In this document: positions 34,284-44,198 of the stretch, piece by piece | Layout: the number at the start of each line of letters is the position of its first letter | How positions within the stretch are numbered: position 1 is the stretch's first letter | Source of the DNA: Methylocaldum szegediense | Lineage (GTDB): Bacteria > Pseudomonadota > Gammaproteobacteria > Methylococcales > Methylococcaceae | Direction of reading: 5' to 3' | NCBI RefSeq assembly: GCF_949769195.1 | Contig: NZ_OX458333.1 | Location: 4,312,001 to 4,376,000, forward strand | DNA length: 64,000 bases | The notes under the pieces: generated by a model | Told to the model about the DNA's origin: nothing | Database searches by the model: none | The model's input: the letters and a program-made list of their open reading frames with translations, nothing else | Translations under genes and position numbers: made by a program

Positions 34284-35335
34284 TGAAAAATTGGAAAGTT
34301 GTGGCGGTGTCTCCGGATGCCTCCATGAAAGAAACTCTGGCCGCTATTGACAAGGGCGCCATGCAAATCGCTCTGGTGGTGGACGGCGACGATCATCTGC
34401 TTGGCACTGTCACCGACGGCGATATTCGTCGAGCGCTGCTGCGCGGCGAAACGATGGAGACGCCGACGCAAAAATTCATGAACACCAATCCCTATACCGG
34501 ATTGGTGGATGAGGACAAGGAAATCTGGCAGCGCACGATGCAAAGGCATAGCCTCAGGCACCTGCCTTTGCTGGATTCCACTGGCCGCATTTGCGGTTTG
34601 GTCAGTTATGTGCCGCCGGCGGAGCCCCTGCGTGAGAATCCGGTGGTGCTTATGGCAGGCGGTTTGGGTACGCGCTTGCGACCGCTCACGGATGCCCAGC
34701 CCAAACCCTTGCTCAAAATCGGCGAAAAACCGATTCTGGAAACCATCATTGAAAACTTCGTCACACAGGGGTTCTATCGCTTTTATATCTGCCTCAATTA
34801 CAAAGGCGACATGATTCGCGGGCATTTCGGTGATGGCCGTCGTTGGGGCGCGCAGATTACCTACATAGAGGAGCGCCAGCGCATGGGTACCGCAGGTGCC
34901 TTGAGTTTGTTGCCCGAGCCGCCCGATCGGCCGTTTTTCGTGATGAACGGGGATTTGCTGACCAAAGTGGATTTCGTCCGCCTGTTGCAATTTCATCAAC
35001 GCAACCATGCCGCCGCTACCTTATGCGTGCGGGAGCACACCGATACCGTTCCCTACGGTGTGGTGCAGTTGGACGGTTACGAGGTGAAAAGCTTGATCGA
35101 GAAGCCGACGCAGCGCTATTACGTGAATGCCGGAATCTACGTGCTCGATCCGGAAGTGGTGAGGCGGATTCCGGATGGTGGTTACTATGATATGCCCATC
35201 CTAATCAACGACTTGCTGAGGGATGAGCGGCCGATTTACAGTTTCCCCTTGAGAGAGTATTGGATCGATATTGGCCGTATGGGGGATTTCGAGCAGGCGC
35301 AGACCGATTACTGCGCCGTGTGGGAGACGCCGTGA
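34280..35335 (+). CDS. ptmE: CBS-domain nucleotidyltransferase, glucosamine-1-phosphate guanylyltransferase PtmE type
   Basis: A 351-residue fusion of a CBS pair (about residues 8-115: IALVVDGDDHLLGTVTDGDI and LRHLPLLDSTGRICGLVSYV) with a sugar-phosphate nucleotidyltransferase (about 120-345: VVLMAGGLGTRLRPLTDAQP, FFVMNGDLLTKVDFVRLL, REYWIDIGRMGDFEQAQ). In Campylobacter the homologous PtmE makes GDP-glucosamine for the GDP-linked legionaminic route. Its presence here suggests that the LegB substrate is GDP-GlcNAc; that step is inference. The ATG overlaps the legH stop (ATGA). Confidence 0.87.
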   Translation: MMKNWKVVAVSPDASMKETLAAIDKGAMQIALVVDGDDHLLGTVTDGDIRRALLRGETMETPTQKFMNTNPYTGLVDEDKEIWQRTMQRHSLRHLPLLDSTGRICGLVSYVPPAEPLRENPVVLMAGGLGTRLRPLTDAQPKPLLKIGEKPILETIIENFVTQGFYRFYICLNYKGDMIRGHFGDGRRWGAQITYIEERQRMGTAGALSLLPEPPDRPFFVMNGDLLTKVDFVRLLQFHQRNHAAATLCVREHTDTVPYGVVQLDGYEVKSLIEKPTQRYYVNAGIYVLDPEVVRRIPDGGYYDMPILINDLLRDERPIYSFPLREYWIDIGRMGDFEQAQTDYCAVWETP

Positions 35336-35360
35336 AATTTTTGGTTACCCGAGCTAACGC

Positions 35361-36074
35361 ATGTTGGGCGATAAGCGCTATCTCGCCGTAATACCGGCTC
35401 GGGCAGGCAGTAAAGGGCTGCCGGGCAAGAATCTCCTGCCGTTGGGGGGCAAACCCCTGATCGCATGGAGCATCGAGGCGGCTTTGGCTTCATGCTATCT
35501 GGATCAAGTAATCGTTTCCTCGGAGGATGCCGAGATCTTGACGACCGCGAGGGAGTGGGGGGCTGCAACGCCTTTCGTGCGTCCAGCGGAACTGGCGGAA
35601 GATGATACGCCGGGTATCGATGTCGTGTTGCATGCTTGTCAAGTTCTAACCGGTTACGATTATGTCGTACTGTTGCAGCCGACCTCTCCTCTGCGCACCG
35701 CGGGCGACATCGATCAAGCCATCGAACGAAACGAGGAATGCGGGGCACCCGCTTGCGTGAGTGTTACCAAGGCCGACAAGTCGCCCTATTGGATGTATTA
35801 CCTGAATGATGCTGGCCACATGACGCCGGTGATGGATGTTGGCCAGAGACCGAGCTTGCGACAAGCTTTGCCCGATGCCTACGCTCTTAACGGCGCGGTA
35901 TACGTGGCGCGCATCGATTGGTTGCAGCACACGCGCTCGTTTCTGACGCCGGAAACAGCGGCCTATGTAATGCCGCGCGAACGTTCCGTAGACATCGATA
36001 CAGCCTTGGATTTCAAGATGGCCGAGACGTTGATGGCCGATGGATATGTGGGGTCACACTTGGTATCGCCCTAG
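35361..36074 (+). CDS. legF: CMP-N,N'-diacetyllegionaminate synthetase
   Basis: A 237-residue NeuA-like cytidylyltransferase that activates legionaminic acid as the CMP-sugar, the donor for a glycosyltransferase such as Maf. The N-terminal motif LAVIPARAGSKGLPGKNLLP and the VVLLQPTSPLRTAGDIDQAI region (about residues 98-117) are diagnostic; RSVDIDTALDFKMAETLM closes the active site. It is the last gene of the leg operon, 25 nt after ptmE. Specificity for legionaminic rather than pseudaminic or sialic acid follows from the neighbouring legB/legC genes. Confidence 0.92.
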   Translation: MLGDKRYLAVIPARAGSKGLPGKNLLPLGGKPLIAWSIEAALASCYLDQVIVSSEDAEILTTAREWGAATPFVRPAELAEDDTPGIDVVLHACQVLTGYDYVVLLQPTSPLRTAGDIDQAIERNEECGAPACVSVTKADKSPYWMYYLNDAGHMTPVMDVGQRPSLRQALPDAYALNGAVYVARIDWLQHTRSFLTPETAAYVMPRERSVDIDTALDFKMAETLMADGYVGSHLVSP

Positions 36075-36138
36075 TAGCGGCCGAAAAGAGTCGGATTTAC
36101 CGAGGAACAGGCCGAAGCGGTGGCCGAGATAGCATTGT

Positions 36139-36231
36139 CTCGACATAGCGCCCTCACGCCTGATTATCAAGCTGGGCGGAATGATGGTTGTCGCGGTGGG
36201 CATCGTGGCGACTTTGGACAAGATTTTGTAA
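36139..36231 (+). pseudogene. Remnant of a small membrane-tail protein
   Basis: After the legF stop a frame without a start codon ends LIIKLGGMMVVAVGIVATLD, then KIL and a TAA at 36229-36231. A hydrophobic C-terminal tail of this kind is common in small coiled-coil proteins of the DUF1640 sort, which I recall only by pattern. The coiled-coil part is missing. It may be a fragment left by the event that placed the leg cluster next to ypjD. Confidence 0.35.
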
Positions 36232-36259
36232 ATCCAGGCTGGGACCAGCGCCGGCAACA

Positions 36260-37084
36260 TCAAGCCCGGTTCAATATCCATTCCAGTACCATCTTGCTGC
36301 CGAAATAGGCCAGCATCAGCGATAAAAAACCACCAAGCGTCCAGCGGATGGCAATGGTTCCTCGCCAGCCGTAGCGAACCCGTCCGATCAACAATACGGC
36401 AAACAAAATCCAGGCCAGTATCGACAGCACCGTCTTGTGCGCGAGATGCTGGGCGAACATGTCTTCCAGAAAGATGAAGCCGGTGACCAGCGATACGCTG
36501 AGAAGCACGAATCCCGCTGCAATCAGCTGAAACAACAGGGTTTCCATGGTTTGTAGAGGGGGAAGCGAGCTCACCAGGAGATCGGTATGGTGGCTACGCA
36601 GCCGCCAATCCTGAAAAGCCAGCAGTGCAGCCTGAAAGGCGGCGATATTGAGAAAACTGTAAGCGAGCATGGAGACCACGATGTGGATGGTCAACGGCCA
36701 GGAGAGGTCTTTTATGGTGTGAGCGGTTTCCGGGACACTGATTTTCAACAGAAGGACCAGCGCAGCCATCGGAAAAACCACCATCCCGAGTTTATCTACC
36801 GGCTTCGCGAGAGACGCCAGAAGCAAGATGGCGACCATCACCCAGGTCACCAACGACATTGCGCTCAGAAAGCTGAGATTGAGTCCTTCTTGAGTCTCAA
36901 TGCCGGTCGCGAGTGCAAACGCATGCAAAACGGCAGCGAACCATCCGAGTGTCAAGGGTTTCAAGCGCCGAAGCGTGAATGTTTCAGCGGCCGTAAACTC
37001 GTTCTCGCGCAGCGAACGAACCAGGGCGAGAGCGGCGGCCACATATGTGGCCGTCGCCGTCGCGCCAAACAGCGTAGAATTCAT
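36260..37084 (-). CDS. ypjD: Cytochrome c assembly-like inner membrane protein YpjD
   Basis: A 274-residue integral membrane protein of the CcsA/HemX-like family with eight predicted helices. The region WPLTIHIVVSMLAYSFLNIA (about residues 127-146) and the C-terminal HKTVLSILAWILFAVLLIGR histidine helix are typical. In gammaproteobacteria ypjD is divergent from or next to ffh, as here (95 nt between start codons). Its exact role is not settled; the fold suggests haem handling or membrane protein quality control. Confidence 0.87.
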   Translation of the reverse strand: MNSTLFGATATATYVAAALALVRSLRENEFTAAETFTLRRLKPLTLGWFAAVLHAFALATGIETQEGLNLSFLSAMSLVTWVMVAILLLASLAKPVDKLGMVVFPMAALVLLLKISVPETAHTIKDLSWPLTIHIVVSMLAYSFLNIAAFQAALLAFQDWRLRSHHTDLLVSSLPPLQTMETLLFQLIAAGFVLLSVSLVTGFIFLEDMFAQHLAHKTVLSILAWILFAVLLIGRVRYGWRGTIAIRWTLGGFLSLMLAYFGSKMVLEWILNRA

Positions 37085-37178
37085 CTAAGTCATGTCCTCC
37101 TAAACGCTTTAGTCTGGCATAATGGCCGATCAAGATGAAGTAATTAGGGTATCCCCATAGCCCGCAGGATTTAGAGCC

Positions 37179-38537
37179 ATGTTTGACAACCTTACCGAAC
37201 GCTTAACCCAATCGCTCAAAAAGATTCGCGGTCAGGGCCGATTGACCGAAAGCAATATCCAGGACACCTTGCGAGAGGTGCGCATGGCTCTCTTGGAAGC
37301 CGATGTTGCTTTACCGGTCGTTAAGGATTTCATCGAGCATGTCAAGACGCGGGCCTTGGGGCAGGAGGTTCAGTCCAGCCTCACGCCCGGACAGGCGCTG
37401 ATCAAGATCGTCAATGAAGAATTGATTGCCATAATGGGCAGCGCCTATGAGCGGCTCAACCTGGCGACGCAGCCTCCGGCGGTAATTCTGATGGCGGGGC
37501 TGCAGGGTGCCGGTAAAACCACCACTGTTGCCAAGCTGGCTCGCTGGCTTAAGGAGAACGAGCGGAAGTCGGTCGTGGTCGCTAGCGCCGACGTCTATCG
37601 TCCCGCCGCCATCGACCAGTTGCAAACCCTGGCGGCCGAGGTGGGCGCCGATTTCTTCCCGAGCGATCCCACGCAAAATCCGGTAGATATTGCCCGCAAT
37701 GCCGTCGAACACGCCCGGAAAAAGTACAAGGACGTGGTGATCATCGATACGGCCGGCCGTCTTCATATCGATGACGAGATGATGGAGGAAATTAGACAGA
37801 TTCACGCCGCCATCAAGCCGATCGAAACGCTGTTCGTGGTCGATGCCATGACCGGCCAGGATGCCGCCAATACCGCGAAAGCATTCGGCGACGCGCTTAC
37901 GCTAACCGGGGTCATTCTGACCAAGACCGATGGCGATGCCCGAGGCGGCGCCGCGTTGTCGGTTCGCCACATCACAGGCAAACCGATCAAGTTCTTGGGT
38001 GTGGGCGAAAAAACCGCGGCTTTGGAACGCTTCCATCCGGATCGGATCGCATCCCGAATCTTAGGGATGGGCGATGTGCTGAGCCTGATCGAGGAAGCCG
38101 AACGCAAGATCGATAAGACAAAAGCCGAAAAGCTGGTCAAGAAGATTCAGAAGGGCAAATCGTTCGACTTGAATGATTATCGCGATCAGTTGCTGCAGTT
38201 GAAGAATCTGGGAGGCGTCGCCGCGATGCTCGACAAGCTTCCGGGTATGGCGAATTTGCCGCAGCACGTCAAGGAAAAAGTGAACGACAAGGAGATGATT
38301 CAGCAGATCGCCATCATCGACTCGATGACCAAACAAGAGCGAGCTTTTCCGGACGTGATCAACAATTCACGGAAACAGCGCATTGCGCGAGGTTCCGGCA
38401 CGAATATGCAGGACATCAACCGCTTGCTTAAGCAGTACGATCAGATGCAGAAAATGATGAAGAAATTCAAGAAGGGCAATCTGATGAACATGCTGCGCGG
38501 CATGAAAGGCAACCTGGGACGGAGAATGCCGTTTTAG
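37179..38537 (+). CDS. ffh: Signal recognition particle protein Ffh
   Basis: Ffh binds 4.5S RNA and signal sequences and targets nascent inner-membrane proteins to FtsY. The 452 residues include the N domain (FDNLTERLTQSLKKIRGQGR), the GTPase G domain with LMAGLQGAGKTTTVAKLARW (about residue 103), VIIDTAGRLHIDDEMM and TKTDGDARGGAALSVRHITG, and the methionine-rich M domain (QQIAIIDSMTKQERAFPDVI; RLLKQYDQMQKMMKKFKKGN). The rpsP-rimM-trmD-rplS cluster that often follows ffh is not next to it here. Confidence 0.97.
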   Translation: MFDNLTERLTQSLKKIRGQGRLTESNIQDTLREVRMALLEADVALPVVKDFIEHVKTRALGQEVQSSLTPGQALIKIVNEELIAIMGSAYERLNLATQPPAVILMAGLQGAGKTTTVAKLARWLKENERKSVVVASADVYRPAAIDQLQTLAAEVGADFFPSDPTQNPVDIARNAVEHARKKYKDVVIIDTAGRLHIDDEMMEEIRQIHAAIKPIETLFVVDAMTGQDAANTAKAFGDALTLTGVILTKTDGDARGGAALSVRHITGKPIKFLGVGEKTAALERFHPDRIASRILGMGDVLSLIEEAERKIDKTKAEKLVKKIQKGKSFDLNDYRDQLLQLKNLGGVAAMLDKLPGMANLPQHVKEKVNDKEMIQQIAIIDSMTKQERAFPDVINNSRKQRIARGSGTNMQDINRLLKQYDQMQKMMKKFKKGNLMNMLRGMKGNLGRRMPF

Positions 38538-38562
38538 GGAAATGCCGATAGAGAGGCGATCC

Positions 38563-38672
38563 CGGCAGGCCCGTCGAAAGGCTCAGGCCGAACAGCCTAT
38601 TGGGATCGCTATCACAGCTTCTTCGGCAAGCCCAGGATAAACGGAATCCAATCGTTTAGAGCTTTCCTGAAA
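38563..38672. repeat. Degenerate MITE-like copy
   Basis: The order of words GCCCGTCGAAAGGCTCAGGC, GAACAGCCTATTGGGATCG, AACGGAATCCAATCGTTTAG and AGCTTTCCTGAA parallels the right half of the elements at 18281 and 24954 (GGTAACCTATTGATTCCG, AACGGAATCAACTTGTTCAG, AGTTTCCTTAA) with substitutions and an internal deletion. The TTAA at the end has become TGAA. Confidence 0.55.
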
Positions 38673-38788
38673 CACCTTGCCGCCGTTTACTTTGTGCGGA
38701 CCGCCCCGGTGCACCCGCACCCCCTTCGGACCTAGGCTGGTGAGGCGCTTAAAAAACTGAGCCGTATCGGTCCCGAAAGTTTCGAACA

Positions 38789-38841
38789 ATGCCCTTCGTT
38801 TTGTATCGCTGTGTCCAGCGCTGCTGAACGACGAAGGGCAT
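38789..38841 (-). terminator. Nested inverted repeat downstream of panE
   Basis: ATGCCCTTCGT (38789-38799) and ACGAAGGGCAT (38831-38841) form an 11-bp outer stem, and CGCTG-TGTC-CAGCG an inner one. It starts 15 nt after the panE stop codon (minus strand). No T run follows, so it may be an mRNA 3'-end stabiliser or a weak terminator. Confidence 0.5.
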
Positions 38842-38855
38842 ATCGGTAGCACGAT

Positions 38856-39779
38856 TTATTCTGCTCGGCGTCTCAGTTCTCTGAGCTTCATCAAAGCATA
38901 AACCGATTCAAGGTGGGGAATCGGAACGCCGGCTTTCCGTCCGACCCTCACAGCATTGCCTAGGATAGCTTCCGTCTCCATCGGCCGGCCCGCCTCGAAA
39001 TCCACCAGCATACTCGTCTTGTAAGGCGGCATCTTATACGTGCTCTCTATGTTCTTGTCGACAGTATCGGGAGGCAATGGATGCCCGGTAGCTTCGGCGA
39101 TCCGGCAAACCTCCTCCATGATGGCTCTTACGAAAGGCTCTTGAGTCGAGAGTATGTCGTTCGTGCTGAGACCGCCGGAGAGGACCGACAAGGGGTTGAA
39201 GGGAGCATTCCAAACGCATTTCTGCCAGCGAGCCGCGACGATATCTTCGGATGCGACGCAAGTAATGCCTGAGCGTTCGAACATGCTGCACAATGCTCGA
39301 GCTTTCTCACTGACCCCTTGTGGATAATTGCCCAAAGCCAGTCTTCCGTAGGCTTGATGCCAGATCTTGCCGGGCGCGGTGCGAGTGACGCAGATAAAGG
39401 CCAAGCCGCTGATCAGTTCGTTGTTCGGGAACGCCTTTGCGATTTCGTCCTCGATGTCGATGCCATTTGAAATGAGTACGATGGATGTTTCCGGTCCCAC
39501 CGCATCTTTCAGGAGTCCTACCCGATCGGCGTGCTCGACCACTTTGATGCACAGGAGAACGTAATCGGGCTTTTCGGTCAGCTCCGAGGCATTGCGCACG
39601 ACGGTACGGGGCCGGAAGTGATAGTGGCCCAGCTTGGTGTCGCTCGCAATGTCTATGCCGTGGAGTTTGACGTGTTCGTAATCGGAACGGGCCATCATCG
39701 AGACGTCCGCTCCTTGCCTTGCGAGGAGAGAGCCGTAAAAGCTGCCGACAGCCCCTGAGCCTATGACCAGTACGTTCAT
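38856..39779 (-). CDS. panE: 2-dehydropantoate 2-reductase
   Basis: PanE (ApbA/PanE family) reduces ketopantoate to pantoate with NADPH in pantothenate synthesis. The 307 residues start MNVLVIGSGAVGSFYGSLLA (Rossmann GxGxxG), and the substrate region has RWQKCVWNAPFNPLSVLSGG (about residue 180, with the family Lys) and KTSMLVDFEAGRPMETEAIL (about residue 255). Other ketoacid reductases share this fold, so the pantothenate role is likely but not proven. It has no operon partner. Confidence 0.85.
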   Translation of the reverse strand: MNVLVIGSGAVGSFYGSLLARQGADVSMMARSDYEHVKLHGIDIASDTKLGHYHFRPRTVVRNASELTEKPDYVLLCIKVVEHADRVGLLKDAVGPETSIVLISNGIDIEDEIAKAFPNNELISGLAFICVTRTAPGKIWHQAYGRLALGNYPQGVSEKARALCSMFERSGITCVASEDIVAARWQKCVWNAPFNPLSVLSGGLSTNDILSTQEPFVRAIMEEVCRIAEATGHPLPPDTVDKNIESTYKMPPYKTSMLVDFEAGRPMETEAILGNAVRVGRKAGVPIPHLESVYALMKLRELRRRAE

Positions 39780-39838
39780 GTCGATTCCTCCAAAAGCGTT
39801 TTTCTATTCGCTGGCAATAACGGTGTGTAGCCCGGATT

Positions 39839-40576
39839 TTAGGTCGAGCGGCGTTCCGCTTCCCCCGGTAGATGCTGGTTTGCCGCGTTCTGCAGGCAAC
39901 TCCTCAAAAAAGGAATGGTGAGCTTGCGCTTTGCGGCAAGGGTTGCGTGGTCGAGTTCGTCCAGCAATCGTTTCAAAGAGGACAGATCGCGACGGTGATG
40001 GGAAAGTAGAAAACGCCCCACCTGAGGTGGCAGATCCAAGCCGAGCGAGCGGGCGTAGGCACCGAGAACCAGCAGTTTTTCGTCATCGTTCAAAGGTTGA
40101 ACGCGCAAGGTTAATCCCCAGCCCAATCGCGTTTTCAGGTCTGGAAGACGTATTGGAAGCTCGGCTGGCGGTACATTAGCAGTAGCGATGAGGCGGTTGC
40201 CGTGTTCTCGCAAGCGATTGAACAGATTGAATAAAGCCCGTTCCCAAGCATCATCTCCGGCGATGGCCGCGACGTCGTCCAGGCAAACCAGATCTTGATG
40301 GTCCAGGCCATCGACCGCACCGGGACCGTATTCGCGCAGGCTGGACAGCGGCAAATAGGAGACTGATAAACCGCTCTGATAAGCTTCTCGACAGCACGCG
40401 TTGAGCAAGTGGCTTTTGCCGGTGCCTGGTTCGCCCCACAGAAAAACCAGCGTCTCGCCGCTACCGCCGGCAGCCCGTTTCAGATGCGCAACGATTTCGA
40501 GGTTGCCGCCCGAGTGGTATTGCTGAAAGCCCAACTCGGGATTAAAGGCGAAGCGCAGAGGAAGTTGCTCCGCCAT
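39839..40576 (-). CDS. hda: DnaA regulatory inactivator Hda
   Basis: Hda works with the beta clamp to stimulate ATP hydrolysis by DnaA after initiation. The 245 residues start MAEQLPLRFAFNPELGFQQY; an early QLPL/F clamp-binding segment is typical of Hda. The AAA+ domain shows Walker A WGEPGTGKSHLLNACC, Walker B-like LVCLDDVAAIAGDDAWERAL and sensor ATANVPPAELPIRLPDLKTR. There is no DnaA-type DNA-binding domain IV, which separates it from DnaA. It is monocistronic. Confidence 0.93.
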   Translation of the reverse strand: MAEQLPLRFAFNPELGFQQYHSGGNLEIVAHLKRAAGGSGETLVFLWGEPGTGKSHLLNACCREAYQSGLSVSYLPLSSLREYGPGAVDGLDHQDLVCLDDVAAIAGDDAWERALFNLFNRLREHGNRLIATANVPPAELPIRLPDLKTRLGWGLTLRVQPLNDDEKLLVLGAYARSLGLDLPPQVGRFLLSHHRRDLSSLKRLLDELDHATLAAKRKLTIPFLRSCLQNAANQHLPGEAERRST

Positions 40577-40662
40577 AGGTTCAATAAGGTGTGGCCGTCG
40601 CGGCGTTTTTGGGGTTGACGGGAAGCAAGCCGCCGAACGTATCCGTCATGAGTACAAAGGAG

Positions 40663-41684
<1,022 letters not shown>

Positions 41685-41798
41685 GGGTGTCGTAACCTCG
41701 AAATCGATCGTGACAAATCGGAATTCGCTTACTCAAGCGGGGCGAACCGCGCAATTGCTCAACTCGATCACACCTGACAATCTGGCCAGTCCGGCCAT

Positions 41799-42257
41799 CT
41801 AGGTGAGACTGCCGCGCGTTTTTCGTTCCCGTTCCTGTTCTTTGCCGATGACTTTGACTAGTTCGGTAAGCTCGCTGGCGAGTATTTCCAGGAGATCGTC
41901 GCTCGTCAAAATTCCGGCCAACAATCCTTGTTGGTCGACCACCGGGATTCGGCGCACGCCCTTGATGCGCATTCGCTGCAAGGTTTCCCATAGCCCGTCC
42001 TCTTCGTGGGCGGTAATGAGATCATAACTCATGATATCGCCAATGGTGACGGCGCTCGGGTCCAATTCTGCGGCGAGGATTTCAACGACCAAATCCCGGT
42101 CAGTCACGATGCCGACCGGCTTGACGCCTCCAGTCGAATCCTCGACTACGATGGCGCTGCCCACGTGGAACTCGCGCATCACTTTAGCCGCATCGATAAT
42201 CGAGTCTTCTTTTCGCAGGATAACCGTATCGCGGTTACAAAATTGTCCAACAGACAT
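41799..42257 (-). CDS. CBS-pair domain protein
   Basis: A 152-residue protein made of two CBS motifs (about residues 5-65: MSVGQFCNRDTVILRKEDSI and KPVGIVTDRDLVVEILAAEL; about 70-130: GDIMSYDLITAHEEDGLWET and IPVVDQQGLLAGILTSDDLL) and a charged tail (GKEQERERKTRGSL). CBS pairs bind adenine nucleotides and regulate partner proteins; the partner is unknown. It lies between arsC and uppP with no overlap. Confidence 0.88.
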   Translation of the reverse strand: MSVGQFCNRDTVILRKEDSIIDAAKVMREFHVGSAIVVEDSTGGVKPVGIVTDRDLVVEILAAELDPSAVTIGDIMSYDLITAHEEDGLWETLQRMRIKGVRRIPVVDQQGLLAGILTSDDLLEILASELTELVKVIGKEQERERKTRGSLT

Positions 42258-42340
42258 GATGATCCTTTTAGGCCGTTGATGGAAAGAATCCTTGTATTCT
42301 ACCGGGTTGCGCCCCCCGCTGCAGGAAAAACGGCACGGAG

Positions 42341-43144
42341 CTAACCGGGCAGAAAAAGATAAAGGAGCACGCCTCCCAGAATCAGCCTATAGATCACGAA
42401 AGGCAGCATACCGATGCGGTCGAGAAGGCGCAGAAACCAGTCGATGGTGACGTAAGCGACGACGCCCGAGAGTAGTGCGCCGAGGAACATGTTCCACCAA
42501 GATACCGCGTGGTCGGACACCGCGAGTTCGTAGGTCTTGAGTAAACCAGCCAATGCGGTTACCGGTATAGATAGTAAGAACGAAAAGCGGGCGGCGGCTT
42601 TCCGGTTGAGTCCGAGGAACAAACCACCAGTGATTGTGATACCGGATCGGGATGTGCCGGGAACCAATGCGATCGCCTGAAAAAGGCCGACGATCACCGC
42701 GTCCTTCCAGTTCATGTCGGCATCGGTGCGTCGCTCGGCGCTTACTTTTTGTGCTAGCCAGAGAATCAGGGCGAATACGATCGTGCTGGCGGCGATGACC
42801 AGCGGGTTGCGCAACTGGGTCTCGACGTAGTGGTTGGCTGCCAATCCGGCGAGGCCGGCGGGGATTGTTCCCAAAATCACATACCAGGCCAGTTTGGCGT
42901 CGGTATTCATGCCTTTTCCGGAGATCGAGCGCCACCAGGCTCCGGCCATATCCCGCAGGGCGCCCGCATAATAGACCACGACCGCGGTAAGCGTCCCGAT
43001 ATGTACAGCTACGTCGAAGGCCAAGCCTTGGTCGTGCCAGCCGAAAAGCGTCGGTGCCAGGATAAGGTGAGCGGCGCTGGAGATCGGCAGAAACTCCGTC
43101 AGCCCTTGCAGTAAGGCCAAATAATAGACTTGATGGCAGTCCAT
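42341..43144 (-). CDS. uppP: Undecaprenyl-diphosphatase UppP (BacA), copy 1
   Basis: UppP dephosphorylates undecaprenyl diphosphate at the outer face of the inner membrane, recycling the lipid carrier for peptidoglycan and O-antigen. The 267 residues show the conserved LLQGLTEFLPISSAAHLILA (residue about 12) and VPGTSRSGITITGGLFLGLN (about 160-180) motifs and eight hydrophobic segments. The usual SSTGHL reads SSAAHL here. It follows truD after 9 nt. A second copy is at 62795. Confidence 0.93.
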   Translation of the reverse strand: MDCHQVYYLALLQGLTEFLPISSAAHLILAPTLFGWHDQGLAFDVAVHIGTLTAVVVYYAGALRDMAGAWWRSISGKGMNTDAKLAWYVILGTIPAGLAGLAANHYVETQLRNPLVIAASTIVFALILWLAQKVSAERRTDADMNWKDAVIVGLFQAIALVPGTSRSGITITGGLFLGLNRKAAARFSFLLSIPVTALAGLLKTYELAVSDHAVSWWNMFLGALLSGVVAYVTIDWFLRLLDRIGMLPFVIYRLILGGVLLYLFLPG

Positions 43145-43153
43145 GAGGCTCCT

Positions 43154-44194
43154 TTAGTCGTCTGAATGGTCGATATCGATCAGTTCCCGCAGAACTGCGG
43201 TCGCGTAAGCCCCGGAGGGGAGCGTGAAACACAAACGCAAGCGGCTTCGGTCGCAAAGTTCCCAATTAAAGCCTTCCGGGCAAAGCCGCAGCGGCCGGCG
43301 GGCCATTTCGAGTCCGAACGCTTCGAGTCCGCGGCAGAGTTCGGACTCTTCTTCGACGATAGCCGCTTCTATCGCTAACGCTTGGTCGCTGACGGCGGGC
43401 GTGCCTTTGCCCCAGAGAACGCCGCTTGGATGAATCTCCCTGGCCTCGATCCGTTGGGTAATTTCCGGGGTAATCGTTTCGGGTTTGAAAAAGCTGCGCG
43501 AGTCTGAAAACATGAAGACATCGCCGCTGATGGCCTGGTCCCAGTTGTTTTGCGCGACCCGGCTGGCAAGGATTCGGTTGAACAGATAGGAACGTGCCGC
43601 TGATAGATAAATTCCGCGTCGATGCGGGTCCGCGCGCCCTAACGTTCCCGCGAAAAGAGCTGACGCTTTGGCGACATTGTGTCCTTCGCGGCCAAAACGT
43701 TGCGTACCGAAATAATTGGGAACGCCTCGGGCGGCGACTTGCTTCAGGCGTTGCTCCAGCACTGCGGGATCGTGTTTCAACTCGCGAACGGTGATCTTGA
43801 AGCGGTTGGCGACCGCGGCGCCTTTTCTAAGCTTGCGGCCATTGCGGCGGACTTGGAGTATGCGGAGAGACGGCGACTCGAGTTGGCGCCAATCCGGTTC
43901 GGGTTTGCCCGGCAGCCACACACTGAACCATTGAATGGTTTTGCCGTGGCGGTCTTTGAGACCGGCGTAACCGATGTCCCGCGCCGAGACGCCCGCAAAA
44001 CGAGCCAACTGGCGTGCGACATAATCCGTGTTTTCGCCGCGCTTTTCGATGCGTAGAAAAACATGCTCGCCTTGGTCCGAGGGTTCGAAACCCAGCACTT
44101 CCTCGACGATGAAATCTTCCGGCGAGGTCTTGATCGCGCCAGTCCCGGCGGGGCCGCCGAAAGCGTAGGGCAGGGCGGCGTTCGAATCGCCCAT
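43154..44194 (-). CDS. truD: tRNA pseudouridine(13) synthase TruD
   Basis: TruD makes pseudouridine 13 in tRNA-Glu. The 346 residues contain the catalytic Asp motif GYAGLKDRHGKTIQWFSVWL (Asp near residue 81), the N-terminal EEVLGFEPSDQGEHVFLRIE, the GVPNYFGTQRFGREGHN region (about residue 155) and a C-terminal LPSGAYATAVLRELI. It follows ispF after 4 nt in the ispD-ispF-truD order common in gammaproteobacteria. Confidence 0.96.
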   Translation of the reverse strand: MGDSNAALPYAFGGPAGTGAIKTSPEDFIVEEVLGFEPSDQGEHVFLRIEKRGENTDYVARQLARFAGVSARDIGYAGLKDRHGKTIQWFSVWLPGKPEPDWRQLESPSLRILQVRRNGRKLRKGAAVANRFKITVRELKHDPAVLEQRLKQVAARGVPNYFGTQRFGREGHNVAKASALFAGTLGRADPHRRGIYLSAARSYLFNRILASRVAQNNWDQAISGDVFMFSDSRSFFKPETITPEITQRIEAREIHPSGVLWGKGTPAVSDQALAIEAAIVEEESELCRGLEAFGLEMARRPLRLCPEGFNWELCDRSRLRLCFTLPSGAYATAVLRELIDIDHSDD

Positions 44195-44198
44195 GGCT

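Larger units (their letters stand above)
38538..38855. other. 318-bp intergenic region between convergent ffh and panE
   Basis: It contains a degenerate MITE copy (38563-38672) and a nested inverted repeat (38789-38841), each listed separately. No coding sequence is supported; an 89-codon minus-strand frame over the same stretch reads through both repeats. Confidence 0.5.

Noticed and set aside
35308-35748. Minus-strand frame over the ptmE/legF junction
   Set aside because: It lies opposite the conserved N-terminus of legF and its product is Arg/Pro/Ser-rich low complexity.
38583-38852. 89-codon minus-strand frame between ffh and panE
   Set aside because: It runs through a degenerate MITE and an inverted repeat, which explains its open frame.
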